From the NCBI GenBank assembly GCA_017744915.1, contig JAGIAH010000007.1, forward strand, positions 62,001 to 126,000: a stretch of 64,000 nucleotides of DNA. The letters run 5' to 3'. This document shows positions 34,860 through 44,069 of the stretch, in pieces. Source of the DNA: Agrobacterium tumefaciens. GTDB taxonomy: Bacteria > Pseudomonadota > Alphaproteobacteria > Rhizobiales > Rhizobiaceae. The notes beneath the pieces were generated by a model that had not been told where the DNA came from, did not search any database, and saw only the letters and a list, made by a program, of their open reading frames with translations. The position numbers and the translations under genes are program-made. The first letter of the stretch is position 1. Each line of letters begins with the position of its first letter.

Positions 34860-36809
34860 TTAAAACTCCTGCCAGTCGCCCTTCGATGTATCGACGGCGG
34901 CGTTGCCCGAAAAGGCCGAGGCTATCTTGCGGCCGAGAGCACGGACGGGAGAGGCCACATATTTGTCGCTGCCGCCGGCGCTGCGGACCGGAGCAGGCTG
35001 GCTTTTCGGCTGCTGGGCACCATCGGCAAGCCTGAACTGGGAGAGCAGCTGGTTGAGCGACGCCACTTCCTTGGCGAGGCTGTGGCTTGCGGCATTGGTC
35101 TCTTCCACCATGGCCGCGTTTTTCTGCGTGTCCTGGTCCATCTGGTTGACGGCCGTGTTGATCTGCTGCAGGCCGGAGGATTGTTCCTGTGCGGCCTCCA
35201 CGATGGAGACGACGTGCCGGTTGATCTCCTGCACTTCCGAGACGATGGTCTCCAGCGCCTTGCCGGTGTCGCCCACCAGCTGCACGCCCTGCTGCACCTG
35301 ATCGTTCGAGGTGGTGATCAGTGCCTTGATCTCCTTGGCGGCATTGGCGGAGCGTTGCGCCAGTTCACGCACCTCCTGCGCCACCACGGCAAAACCCTTG
35401 CCGGCCTCACCCGCACGTGCCGCTTCCACACCGGCATTCAGCGCCAGAAGATTGGTCTGGAAGGCGATCTCGTCGATCACGCCGATGATGTTGCTGATTT
35501 CATTGGCGGATTTCGAGATCTGCTCCATGGCGACCACGGCACGGCGCACCACGGCGCCGGATTGCTCGGCACCGGCCTTGGCACGGCTGACGATCAGGCC
35601 CGCCTCCTGCGCGCGCTTGGTGGAATCGCGCACGGTCGTGGTGATTTCCTCCAGAGCGGCGGCGGTTTCCTCCACGGCGGCGGCCTGCTGCTCGGTGCGC
35701 TTGGCCAGATCGTTGGCGGCAGACTTGATCTCATCCGCGCCCGCGCCGATGCCGCCGGCATTCTGGGCAACCCTCGTCAATGCCGCCTGCAACTTTTCGG
35801 CGGACATGTTGAAATCGTTGCGGACGGCATCAAGCGTCGCCGTGAACGGCTGGCCGATGCGATAGGAAACGTCGCCTTCCGAAAGCTTCGAGAGACCGGT
35901 TGCGAGATTGTCGACGGCGAATTTGACATCGGCCGCTTCCCTTGTCTTCTGCTGCTCGCGCTCGATGCGGTCTTTTTCCGAGAGGCTGCGATTGGCCTCG
36001 GTTTCCTGTTCGAGGCGAATGCGCTCGATGGCATTTTCGCGGAAGACCTGAACGGCTTTCGCCATCTGGCCCACTTCGTCACGGCGCCCCGTGCCGTCGA
36101 TTTCCGCCGCCGTCTCGCCGCCGGCGAGCGACACCATGCGTTCGCGCAGGCGGGCGATCGGCGTGGTGATGCCGCGGGACGCCACAAAAAGCGCCAGGAT
36201 GATGCCGATTGCGAAAGCGCCTCCGACGACCACCAGGGAGGTCAGAATGGTCGAATTGGTCTGATCCGTCAGATCGTCGCTTCCCTCGATCACACGCTTG
36301 GCAAGCTTGTCTAGCAGGGCAGCGATTTCATTCCCGGTCGAACGGATCACCGTATCGGCTTTCAGCAGTTCCGCAGCGGATTCCGAATTGCGGTCGTTCG
36401 AACCGAGTTCCACCGCCCTGTCGGTCAAAGCGATAATGCCCTTGGCCTGGCTCAACAAGCTGTCCAGCGCCGCAGCTTCCTCCGGAAAAACGATCTTGAC
36501 CTGGTTCAGGCGCGATATCAGCGCTTCCTTGTCTGTTTCATATTCGTGCTTGACGATCTTGAAGTCGGGAATCTTGGTGTCATAAGCCATGACCTGATAG
36601 GCACCGTAGGCCATGGCCTGCAGGTTGCGGTTTGCCCGGGACAGTTCCACGATAGCGGCATTATCGCTGGCGATAAAAAACGAATAGTCCGTATCCGCCT
36701 GCTTGTAATGGATGGACATGAAAGCGGTGGCGCCAAGGCCGACGATGCAGAGCGGCAGGATAAGCGACAGGATTTTGGTGCGGATGCTGGCATTTTGAAG
36801 AAAGGACAC
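34860..36809 (-). CDS. methyl-accepting chemotaxis protein
   Basis: 649 residues: TM1 (ILSLILPLCIVGLGATAF, 14-31), periplasmic helical sensor domain to about 190, TM2 (LVVVGGAFAIGIILALFV), HAMP, a second HAMP-like segment (LATGLSKLSEGDVSYRIG), then the signalling domain with the conserved hairpin IGVIDEIAFQTNLLALNAGVEAARAGEAGKGFAVVA. The C-terminus is DWQEF, resembling the NWETF-type pentapeptide that tethers CheR and CheB. Ligand unknown. It is monocistronic. Confidence 0.94.
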   Translation of the reverse strand: MSFLQNASIRTKILSLILPLCIVGLGATAFMSIHYKQADTDYSFFIASDNAAIVELSRANRNLQAMAYGAYQVMAYDTKIPDFKIVKHEYETDKEALISRLNQVKIVFPEEAAALDSLLSQAKGIIALTDRAVELGSNDRNSESAAELLKADTVIRSTGNEIAALLDKLAKRVIEGSDDLTDQTNSTILTSLVVVGGAFAIGIILALFVASRGITTPIARLRERMVSLAGGETAAEIDGTGRRDEVGQMAKAVQVFRENAIERIRLEQETEANRSLSEKDRIEREQQKTREAADVKFAVDNLATGLSKLSEGDVSYRIGQPFTATLDAVRNDFNMSAEKLQAALTRVAQNAGGIGAGADEIKSAANDLAKRTEQQAAAVEETAAALEEITTTVRDSTKRAQEAGLIVSRAKAGAEQSGAVVRRAVVAMEQISKSANEISNIIGVIDEIAFQTNLLALNAGVEAARAGEAGKGFAVVAQEVRELAQRSANAAKEIKALITTSNDQVQQGVQLVGDTGKALETIVSEVQEINRHVVSIVEAAQEQSSGLQQINTAVNQMDQDTQKNAAMVEETNAASHSLAKEVASLNQLLSQFRLADGAQQPKSQPAPVRSAGGSDKYVASPVRALGRKIASAFSGNAAVDTSKGDWQEF

Positions 36810-37217
36810 GGAAAAACCTCAGGTCAATGAAAATACCGCTCCTTCCCCGTGCCGGAGGTGTTCGGCAAGACTGATCATCGCACGTCGAGCACCCCGATCA
36901 TCAAGGCTTCGCCGGCCGCTTCATCGGCCCTGCCACATTGCGTCATGCAAGCGCCGAAGAAAGACACCTGCCCTTCAAACAAGGACAGGCCGTTCCCTTC
37001 GTGGCGTGGCGACCCCATCAGCAAGCCGAGGCGCCAGGCCGCATATTGAGCCCGTTCATGGCTCCAATTTGCTGTTCCATAAAATGATTATAGTTAAAAA
37101 CCTTAACATTTCCTCACACGCTGGCACGCGCAAAAATTGAAAATGCAAATGACTGCAGAATCATTTGCATTTTCCTCGCCATCTGGCCGCCGGCAAACGG
37201 ATGGCGTTTTTTTCATG
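36810..37217. other. intergenic region upstream of the chemoreceptor gene
   Basis: 408 bp with no supported gene. The part nearest the chemoreceptor start should hold its promoter. An AT-rich stretch at about 37075-37160 contains two nearby copies of AAATGCA/TTTGCAT-like sequence. The MFS gene ends at 37218. Confidence 0.5.
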
Positions 37218-38420
37218 TCATTCCCCCGGCGCGAAACGCCGCCGTTTTCGCACGGCGAGCCATCGCTGCGTGACTGCGGAAATCATCGCAACGCCCGCCA
37301 TGACGGCGAATATCACGGCGATATCGCGATAGGCGGTAGAGAAACCAAACCGGGCAATCCAGGGCTGGCTTGCCAACGGCGAGATGAAATGCCCGAGAAA
37401 CATCGAAGCGGTGACGATGCCGGCGATACGCCCGCGCAGCCGCAGCGGCGCCAGCATGATGGTCGTGGACATGATACCCGGCATCACCAGGCCGAGACCA
37501 AGGCCTACCACCGCAAGTGCCGACAGCATGGACCAAAGCCCGCCAGCCATGGCAAGCAGCGCAAAACCCGTCGCCATGAGCACCAGCCCTGCGGCGATGA
37601 TGCCCGTCACACTGGCCCTCGCCCGCAATCGCCCGAAGTTGAGCGCCGCCAGCGCCCCCGCCAGGTTGAAAATGCCGATGGCATATCCGGCGATACTGCC
37701 GGAAAACAGTCCACGCTCGCGCAGGAAAAACGGCAATTGCGAAGGAATGGTGTAAAACAGGGCGTTGACGAGAAATACCGCCAGCGCCAGCACAGCCACC
37801 AGAAGCCAGTTGACCGCAAAGACCTGTTCGCCGCCGGCTTTGCTTCGGCTGTCGTTCCTTGCCGGCTCCGTCAAGAACTGCAGGGCAGCCGGCAGAATAA
37901 GCAGGGCGGCGGCATAGACCGCGAAGGGCGCGCGCCAGTGCAGATCTGCCAGCAAACCACCCGCCACGACAAAAACGACGCCGCCGATCTGGGTGAAAGC
38001 CTGTTGCAGGCCGAGATAGCGCTCCCGCGCCGGCCCCTCGAAATAATCGCCCACCAGCGCCGTGCCGATCGTCATGATCGCGCCGATCGCCAGACCCAGA
38101 AAGGCTCGGCCGACGAGCAGACCCGCCAGAGTGTCGGCAAAAAGACCGGACATGCCGGAAAGGCTGTAAAGCAGGATCGCGCCGAGCAGCAGCCGCTTGC
38201 GGCCAAAACGATCCGCCAGCATGCCGGCAAGAGGCGCACACAGGGCCACGAAAACCGAAGGCAGCGTCAGCACCATGCGGCTCATGATCTCCACATGCGG
38301 TGTGGAGAGGAACGTCTGCTCGATGGCCGGCAGCGACGGCGCGACCGTGGTGCCGGCCATGATGGTGAGCGTGGCAACGAACAGCAGCGTGATTTTCAAC
38401 GCCGGGGATTTGTCGGTCAT
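37218..38420 (-). CDS. MFS transporter, drug/metabolite exporter type
   Basis: 400 residues from ATG 38420, preceded by GGGAGG. Twelve hydrophobic segments; the MFS motif A reads GMLADRFGRKRLLL in the loop between TM2 and TM3, and RAFLGLAIGAIMTIGTALVGDYF resembles the motif B/C region of drug:H+ antiporters. It starts 3 bases after the stop of the flavin reductase gene, so the two form an operon. The SoxR-type box upstream suggests a role in exporting redox-active compounds. Confidence 0.88.
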   Translation of the reverse strand: MTDKSPALKITLLFVATLTIMAGTTVAPSLPAIEQTFLSTPHVEIMSRMVLTLPSVFVALCAPLAGMLADRFGRKRLLLGAILLYSLSGMSGLFADTLAGLLVGRAFLGLAIGAIMTIGTALVGDYFEGPARERYLGLQQAFTQIGGVVFVVAGGLLADLHWRAPFAVYAAALLILPAALQFLTEPARNDSRSKAGGEQVFAVNWLLVAVLALAVFLVNALFYTIPSQLPFFLRERGLFSGSIAGYAIGIFNLAGALAALNFGRLRARASVTGIIAAGLVLMATGFALLAMAGGLWSMLSALAVVGLGLGLVMPGIMSTTIMLAPLRLRGRIAGIVTASMFLGHFISPLASQPWIARFGFSTAYRDIAVIFAVMAGVAMISAVTQRWLAVRKRRRFAPGE

Positions 38421-38422
38421 GC

Positions 38423-38995
38423 TCACGCCTCCCTGTAAGGCGTTGCCGACCGCGCCTGCTTGAGCGCATGCGCCCACCAGCCGAGCTTGTTCATCATCGT
38501 TTCCAGCGCGCCCGCCGCCGCCGCTCCGGCATCGAACTGCCCCGCTGTATCGAGACGGTCCCAGGGATTGGCGAAGCTGACGACATCGCGGATCGTCACC
38601 GCATGCAGTTCGGCAAAGACCGGACGAAGCTGCTCGGTGGCCCGCAGGCCTCCCGAAATCCCGCCATAGGACACGAAAGCCACCGGTTTTGCGCCCCATT
38701 CGTCATAGGCGGAATCGATCAGCACCTTCAGCGCACCGGGATAACTGCGGTTATATTCCGGGGTGACGACGATGAATGCATCGGCGCCATCAAGACTTTT
38801 ACGAAGCTGGCGCACCGAAGCGCGTTCGGGCGTGTGGCCCTGCGGCAGATCGAGTTCGCGCGGGTCGATGACCGCGAGTTCCAGCCCCGGCAGGGCCTCG
38901 AGCCGCCCAAGCAGCCATTTGCCGATGACATCGCAGAAACGCGGATTGCGGGCGCTGCCAAATATGATGCGGATGGAAAGTGTTTTATCGCTCAT
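38423..38995 (-). CDS. NAD(P)H-dependent FMN reductase family protein
   Basis: 190 residues with a flavodoxin-like fold: phosphate-binding loop IIFGSARNPRF at the N-terminus, and VVTPEYNRSYPGALKVLIDSAYDEW followed by VSYGGISGGLRATEQLR, the hallmarks of the FMN_red family (ChrR/YieF/azoreductase type). These enzymes reduce quinones, chromate or azo compounds with bound FMN. It is the first gene of an operon with the MFS exporter, and a SoxR-type box lies 38 bp upstream. Confidence 0.9.
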   Translation of the reverse strand: MSDKTLSIRIIFGSARNPRFCDVIGKWLLGRLEALPGLELAVIDPRELDLPQGHTPERASVRQLRKSLDGADAFIVVTPEYNRSYPGALKVLIDSAYDEWGAKPVAFVSYGGISGGLRATEQLRPVFAELHAVTIRDVVSFANPWDRLDTAGQFDAGAAAAGALETMMNKLGWWAHALKQARSATPYREA

Positions 38996-39032
38996 GGAAC
39001 GTCCTTCAACAGTGTTCCATTCCCTGATAATT

Positions 39033-39050
39033 CCTCAACTATAGTTGAGG
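39033..39050 (-). promoter_or_regulatory. SoxR-type (MerR family) operator
   Basis: CCTCAACTATAGTTGAGG is a perfect 18-bp palindrome close to the SoxR consensus CCTCAAGTTAACTTGAGG. On the minus strand it lies between TTGACC and TATCAG with a 19-bp spacer, the over-long spacer typical of MerR-family promoters. It drives the flavin reductase-MFS operon. Confidence 0.8.
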
Positions 39051-39590
39051 TCAATGGCGCCGGGCAAAAAAACTGCAAGCGCCCGACGAGCGGCGCAGCG
39101 ACGATCCGCAACGGGCACCGTGCCGGACTGTCATCCGGAGCGGGCGGCCGGGGAAACCTGCGGCCGCACGGGTTTCGCGGCCATGCCCGCATCGCCGCCA
39201 GCCCGGCCCGCATCCCGCTCCGCCTCATCTTCCACGAGGCTGGCATTCGCCTCCAGGAAATAGCGCGGCGATTGTGCGATTTTCCTCGGGAAATCGGAAC
39301 CCGGAGACAAAAGACTACGTGGCCACTTTTAGCGGTCAAGCTTCAAAACCCCAAAAAAACGCCTACAAAAAATGCCCCATATTTCATCCATCGGTTGCTT
39401 ACTTAAATATATTTTGTTAACCTCAAATAATGCCGCGACCTTCAATTAACACACTGATATAAAGCATATTTATCTTTTATCGGATATTTCATACCCAACC
39501 GGATTGCGGGTTTTATATCTATATTAAGACATTGAAATATACGCTGCCTATGGTTGATTTCGTCAATGCGCAAAAAGGTGGGGGCCGACG
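39051..39590. other. intergenic region, possible MerR-type regulator remnant
   Basis: 540 bp without an intact gene. At about 39205-39300 one plus frame reads IFHEAGIRLQEIARRLC, which vaguely resembles the coiled-coil entry of MerR/SoxR proteins, but no start or helix-turn-helix is intact. From 39370 the sequence becomes AT-rich, probably the promoter of the next gene. Confidence 0.3.
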
Positions 39591-40754
39591 GTGGACGTTC
39601 CGATACACACCCATATGAACGATGGCGACAGCGGTCACTTGACACAACGCCCGGTTCAAATCGGTGTGTCCGGTGTCCGTCCCATGCGCAGGGACGACGT
39701 CCCGGCTGTCGAAGCCGTGCTCAACAGCGCTTTCAAGAAGACCGGGCACGAACGGAACTTCGATTTCCGCTCCTACATCGAAAAACTGTTTTTCGGCAGC
39801 CCCGCCTTCAGTCCGGAAAACGGCAGCGTTGTTTATGATGCGGGGGAAAACGACGTCACCAGCGTCATTCTCGCCGTGCCCATGCGCTTCATCGCGAATG
39901 AAAAAACGCTGACCGCAAGGCTGCTCTGCGCCTTCGCATCGGACGGCAAACGCGGCGCGCTCGGCGCGGCGCGCCTGTCCCGCGGCATGCGGGCCTCAAA
40001 ACACGACATGTTGTTCTCGGACACGGCTTCACCCGTCAGCGCCGATCACTGGGTGGCGACCGGCGGCAACATGTTGCCGATCGAAAGCCTGCAATGGCAC
40101 AAGGCGCTCAAGCCCTTCTGCACCATCGCACTGCGCATGCCGCGCCGTTCCAAACTGGCCAAAACCACGCTTGCGCTCGCCGCACTCGGATTTGTAGATG
40201 GAATCCTGCGACGGTGGAAAAAGGGCCTGAGACCGCAGGAAGTCGCCGGCGCCAGGGTAAGAACGGTGGATTTCGAAACCTTCCGCCGTCAGGCGCTCGC
40301 GATGATCGAGCGTTTTTCCATTCGCCCGGAATGGTCTTACGAGGAGTTTCACTGGCTGATCGAGATGAGCAGAACCAATGACAGCCTTGGTGAACTGAAG
40401 AGCCTCGCAATCGAGAATGCCGAAGGCCACATCATGGGGGCTGCGCTGTTTTTCGGCCAGCCGGGACGAACCGCCTATGTGCTCAATCTCGTCTGCGATG
40501 CCGGGCGCGAAAACGATGTCCTCAACACCCTGTTCTGCCATTTCGACGACGAGAACTATGCCCACATTACCGGCATGTCGCAGCCGTTTCTTATAAACGC
40601 GCTATACCGCCAGAACCACATGAGCTTCCGCCATGACGGATATTTCTGCATGGCCACCCGCGATGAAGCCCTGAGGGAAAAGGCGCTGGCCGGCGATATC
40701 TATATTGGCGGGCTGTGCTCGGAAAGCTGGAGCAAGCTCATCACCGACTATTGA
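39591..40754 (+). CDS. GNAT-like protein of the polysaccharide region
   Basis: 387 residues; the start may be GTG/ATG near 39591-39615. The N-terminal part (VRPMRRDDVPAVEAVLNSAFKKTGHE) is the opening of a GNAT domain; a second GNAT-like half follows (LAIENAEGHIMGAALFFGQPGRTAYVLNLV). The pattern resembles the tandem GNAT/FemX-like proteins found in polysaccharide clusters, which may acetylate or aminoacylate a sugar intermediate. The substrate is not evident. It is convergent with the glycosyltransferase gene downstream. Confidence 0.6.
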   Translation: MDVPIHTHMNDGDSGHLTQRPVQIGVSGVRPMRRDDVPAVEAVLNSAFKKTGHERNFDFRSYIEKLFFGSPAFSPENGSVVYDAGENDVTSVILAVPMRFIANEKTLTARLLCAFASDGKRGALGAARLSRGMRASKHDMLFSDTASPVSADHWVATGGNMLPIESLQWHKALKPFCTIALRMPRRSKLAKTTLALAALGFVDGILRRWKKGLRPQEVAGARVRTVDFETFRRQALAMIERFSIRPEWSYEEFHWLIEMSRTNDSLGELKSLAIENAEGHIMGAALFFGQPGRTAYVLNLVCDAGRENDVLNTLFCHFDDENYAHITGMSQPFLINALYRQNHMSFRHDGYFCMATRDEALREKALAGDIYIGGLCSESWSKLITDY

Positions 40755-40787
40755 GGCGCCCCCGGCATCGGGACAGGTGAAGCGCCC

Positions 40788-41873
40788 TCAAGCCTTGTTG
40801 AAACGCCCGACATTGGCCGAAATCAGATGGCGCAGCGCCTTCGCGTAGCGTTTGGAGCGCGTCTTGGCCGCCAGCGCGCTTGTCCAGTCCACCATCGATC
40901 CGTTGATATCGAAATCGCCGAGCTGGCCTTCAGGAATATCGCCCTTCTCGATGCGCTCGACGATGGAGGCCAGCGCGGCGTAAAATTCCGGCGAACGATA
41001 GGGCGGGTGCAGCGAATACATGCCCTTGCCCGTGCCGAGAAAATCGAGCCGGTAAACGCCGGTGCGCATCATGTTGGTGCTCAGCACTTCCTCGGCGGGC
41101 ATGGAGACCGGCTGCTGGTTATAGGCATAGGAGCGGATGCGCCGTTTGACATCCGGCCTGAGCAGTTCCAGCGAGCCGATCCGCTTGGCGAAACGTTCCA
41201 TGTCGATCATGAAAAGCCGGGTGGAAACGGTGGCGAAACGCCAGGTGGGAATACGCGACGGCAGCTTGCGCGGCGCGGGGATATTCTTCACGCCCGGCAT
41301 GCCGACATGACGGGAAATATCGAGATCGCCGCGCACTGTCGGCGGCCCGGAAAAGGGCGTGATGCACAGCGCATCCGGATTGGCCTTCTGCAGCGCAATC
41401 GCCTCGCTGAACCAGTTCTGGCTGCCGCCGCCGAACATCATGTCGCTGTCCATGTGCAGCACATAACGGGCATTGGCGCGTTTCAGCCCATAAAAATAGA
41501 CGTGGAATGGCCCGCCGTCGAAAGCCTTGGCGGGATAGGGGATCGGCGAGCGCGAAAAGAAGGCCTGCGTCACCGCAGCCCGCGCCGCATCGCTGTAATC
41601 AACGATATCCACATGCAGATGCGGATAGTTGGTCTGCATTTCGTCCAGCATGTCGAAGAGGCGCTGACGGGCAGAATCGAAACCATTGCCCTTGTAACGG
41701 CCGGCCCCGACCTGGCCGGTATCGACCGTCAGGAGAATGCGGTCCACCTGCCCGCCCCAGACCCTGAGCTGATGCGGCAGGGTCAGGGCCGCATGCGGGG
41801 CATCGAAGGGATGGAGGTTGATTTGCAGCGCCTTTTGCACGGGAGGAAGCGGCATTTCAGCATTCATAGTCAT
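40788..41873 (-). CDS. glycosyltransferase-like protein
   Basis: 361 residues. A nucleotide-sugar type fold is suggested by LRVWGGQVDRILLTVDTG near the start and the DxD-like metal motif in YVLHMDSDMMFGG (about 140-152), where Asp-Ser-Asp would bind the nucleotide sugar. No membrane segment. Its ATG overlaps the stop of the GH10 hydrolase gene by 4 bases, so both are made together. The sugar transferred is unknown. Confidence 0.7.
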   Translation of the reverse strand: MTMNAEMPLPPVQKALQINLHPFDAPHAALTLPHQLRVWGGQVDRILLTVDTGQVGAGRYKGNGFDSARQRLFDMLDEMQTNYPHLHVDIVDYSDAARAAVTQAFFSRSPIPYPAKAFDGGPFHVYFYGLKRANARYVLHMDSDMMFGGGSQNWFSEAIALQKANPDALCITPFSGPPTVRGDLDISRHVGMPGVKNIPAPRKLPSRIPTWRFATVSTRLFMIDMERFAKRIGSLELLRPDVKRRIRSYAYNQQPVSMPAEEVLSTNMMRTGVYRLDFLGTGKGMYSLHPPYRSPEFYAALASIVERIEKGDIPEGQLGDFDINGSMVDWTSALAAKTRSKRYAKALRHLISANVGRFNKA

Positions 41874-42937
41874 GCACCACGGTTCCGGAATTCATTGATG
41901 ACGGCCATCATGGGTTTTTCGTTGAAACTCCAGTCGAGTGGCAGCGGCCGGTTGGCCGTTCCGTCCCGGCGCGGATAGGCCCAGCGGATCCAGCTATATT
42001 GGTCCGAAATGCCCCATGTGGTGATGGAGGAAAGCGGGCCACCTGCGGAAGCCGCTTCAAGAAACTCGCGGACCTGGCCGGTGATCAGCATGTCGCGCTC
42101 GGCCTCCGGTGTGGGCAGCGTCTGGTCCATCACATCCAGCTCCGTCACCAGAATGGCAAGACCGTAACTGCGCATTTCCGTGGTGAAGGCGGCAAGCTCG
42201 TCCTTGGCGATCGGCCAGCCGCCGCGCAAATGCCCCTGCAGGCCGATGGCGTTGATCGGCGCGCCCTTTTCGAGCAGTTCGAGGATGAGGTTGCGGAAGG
42301 CCGCGCGTTTGGCCGGCGATTTTTCAGCGGCAAATTCCACATCATATTCGTTGAGCACGAGCTGCGCCTTGGGATCGACCGCATGGGCGATGTCGAAAGC
42401 CCTCTTGATGGCATCGGGCCCGGCGCCATAATACCAGGCATCGCGCCGCGCACGCACATTGGCAGGCACGTCGGGGATCGGTTCGTTGACCACGTCCCAG
42501 CTGTGGATCACGTCCCTATAACGCTCCATCACCTTGACGATGTGGTTTTCCATCAGCTTCTCGGCCTTCGCGCCGCTGATGCTGGCAAGCCATGGCGCGT
42601 TGGAGGCGTACCAGATCAGCGGATGGCCATGCATGGAAAGCTTGTGCTGGCGCGCGAAGTTGGCAAGCGCATCGGCAGCGGCGAAATCGAACACCTCCGC
42701 CGAAGGCCGCATGACCTCCCATTTCATCTCGGTGACCGGGGTGATGCGCGAACAATATTTCACCACCGCCTCGCCGATGCGGCTGTCGGCGTTGAGGTCC
42801 GGCAGGTAGACCGCCGCGCCATATGGGGCGGTTTTGATCGTGGCTTTCTTCTGCGCGGCAAAGGCCGGGCCGGCCACGGCATGCAACAGGCCAGCGCTTG
42901 CCGCACCACCCAGAAAATTCCGCCGCCCGATCCGCAT
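41870..42937 (-). CDS. GH10 endo-1,4-beta-xylanase-like hydrolase, Tat-exported
   Basis: 355 residues from ATG 42937 with GGAGGCGGG upstream. The N-terminus has a twin-arginine signal (GRRNFLGGAASAGLL), so export is folded. The GH10 barrel is complete: HGHPLIWY, acid/base Glu152 in WDVVNEP, NEYDV, and nucleophile Glu266 in VTELDVMD. GH10 enzymes cut beta-1,4-xylan or related glycans. Here, coupled to a glycosyltransferase and beside polysaccharide genes, it may trim the organism's own polymer rather than plant xylan. Confidence 0.9.
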   Translation of the reverse strand: MRIGRRNFLGGAASAGLLHAVAGPAFAAQKKATIKTAPYGAAVYLPDLNADSRIGEAVVKYCSRITPVTEMKWEVMRPSAEVFDFAAADALANFARQHKLSMHGHPLIWYASNAPWLASISGAKAEKLMENHIVKVMERYRDVIHSWDVVNEPIPDVPANVRARRDAWYYGAGPDAIKRAFDIAHAVDPKAQLVLNEYDVEFAAEKSPAKRAAFRNLILELLEKGAPINAIGLQGHLRGGWPIAKDELAAFTTEMRSYGLAILVTELDVMDQTLPTPEAERDMLITGQVREFLEAASAGGPLSSITTWGISDQYSWIRWAYPRRDGTANRPLPLDWSFNEKPMMAVINEFRNRGA

Positions 42938-43116
42938 CAACCCGCCTCCGCAACCCCAGCGCATCGGCATCCGAAGGGATACACCGCGCTCTTATTCTCA
43001 AAACATAACATTCCAATCATGCCAAAAGGATATTAAAGATTTGCAAGGTTAACCGACGCTATACCACGTCATAATTGGTGAGCCCCGCTTAATGCGGTAG
43101 TAACTTCACTGTGAGA

Positions 43117-44061
43117 ATGCTTGGCCCGCCCCTCATGGAGTTGAAAAGCTTGGTCTCCGTTTCGATTGTCATTCCCGTTCGCAATGGCGAGCGTTACATC
43201 GTGGAAGCGATCGAAAGCGTGTTGCTGCAGGGCGAGACCATCCGCGAAGTGCTGGTGGTCGACGACGGCTCCACCGATACCACTGCGCAGAAGGTGGAAG
43301 GTTTTTCCGACCCCCGTGTCAAATTGCTGGCCCGGCCGCAGGGGCGGCAGGGCGTTTCCGCCGTGCGCAATTTCGGCCTGTCACAGGCGCGCGGCGAGTG
43401 GACGATGTTTCTCGATGCCGACGACCGCTTGAGACCCGGCGCCATCGCAGCGCTTTGTGCCGGCATTTCCGGCCCGGATGTCGTCGCCGTCTATGGCGAT
43501 TATGAGCGCATCGATGAAAACGGCATCAAGATCGGCCGGCGCAACCTCATCCGCCGCCGGGAAAAGCCGGATGGTTTCATTCTCCAGCCGCTGCTCGGCG
43601 GAAACTTCATCGTCAATGGCGGCATCATGCTCGTCAGAACCCGCATCTTTCAGGATTTCGGCGGTTTCGACGAGACGTTGCGTTATGCGGAAGACTGGTA
43701 TGGCTGGTGCCGGCTCGCCGCAGCCGGCCGTTTTACCTATCTGCCCGGCTGCCATGTGCTCGATTACCGAGTACACAGGTCGAGCGTGATGATGAACAGG
43801 CTTTTGACCTTCCGCGATTGCGAACCGGCCATCGAAGCCGTGTTTTCCGATCCCGCCATCGTCGCCGCCATTTCCCCGCAGGAACTGAGGCGGCTTCGCC
43901 GCCGGTCCGAGAACCACATGAATGCCTATACCGTGGCGCAGGCCTTCCGCGCCCGCCGCTACCGCGAGGCCTTTTCGGCGCTTGCCGATACCTTCCTCAA
44001 CCGCCCGCGCCAGAGCCTCAGGGCCGTCGTTTTTTCCGCCGCCGCGCTTGCCGGAATTTAG
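43117..44061 (+). CDS. family 2 glycosyltransferase
   Basis: 314 residues if started at ATG 43117 (GTG 43111 and ATG 43135 are alternatives). GT-A fold: VSIVIPVRNGERYIVEAIESVLLQ, VVDDGSTD, and the DxD motif in MFLDADDRLRPGA. A downstream segment with EDWYGWCRL is the usual acceptor-site region ([E/Q]-D/W type). It is a cytoplasmic enzyme adding sugars to a lipid-linked intermediate. It is followed after 8 bases by a second glycosyltransferase on the same strand. Confidence 0.9.
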   Translation: MLGPPLMELKSLVSVSIVIPVRNGERYIVEAIESVLLQGETIREVLVVDDGSTDTTAQKVEGFSDPRVKLLARPQGRQGVSAVRNFGLSQARGEWTMFLDADDRLRPGAIAALCAGISGPDVVAVYGDYERIDENGIKIGRRNLIRRREKPDGFILQPLLGGNFIVNGGIMLVRTRIFQDFGGFDETLRYAEDWYGWCRLAAAGRFTYLPGCHVLDYRVHRSSVMMNRLLTFRDCEPAIEAVFSDPAIVAAISPQELRRLRRRSENHMNAYTVAQAFRARRYREAFSALADTFLNRPRQSLRAVVFSAAALAGI

Positions 44062-44069
44062 GAGTTTCC

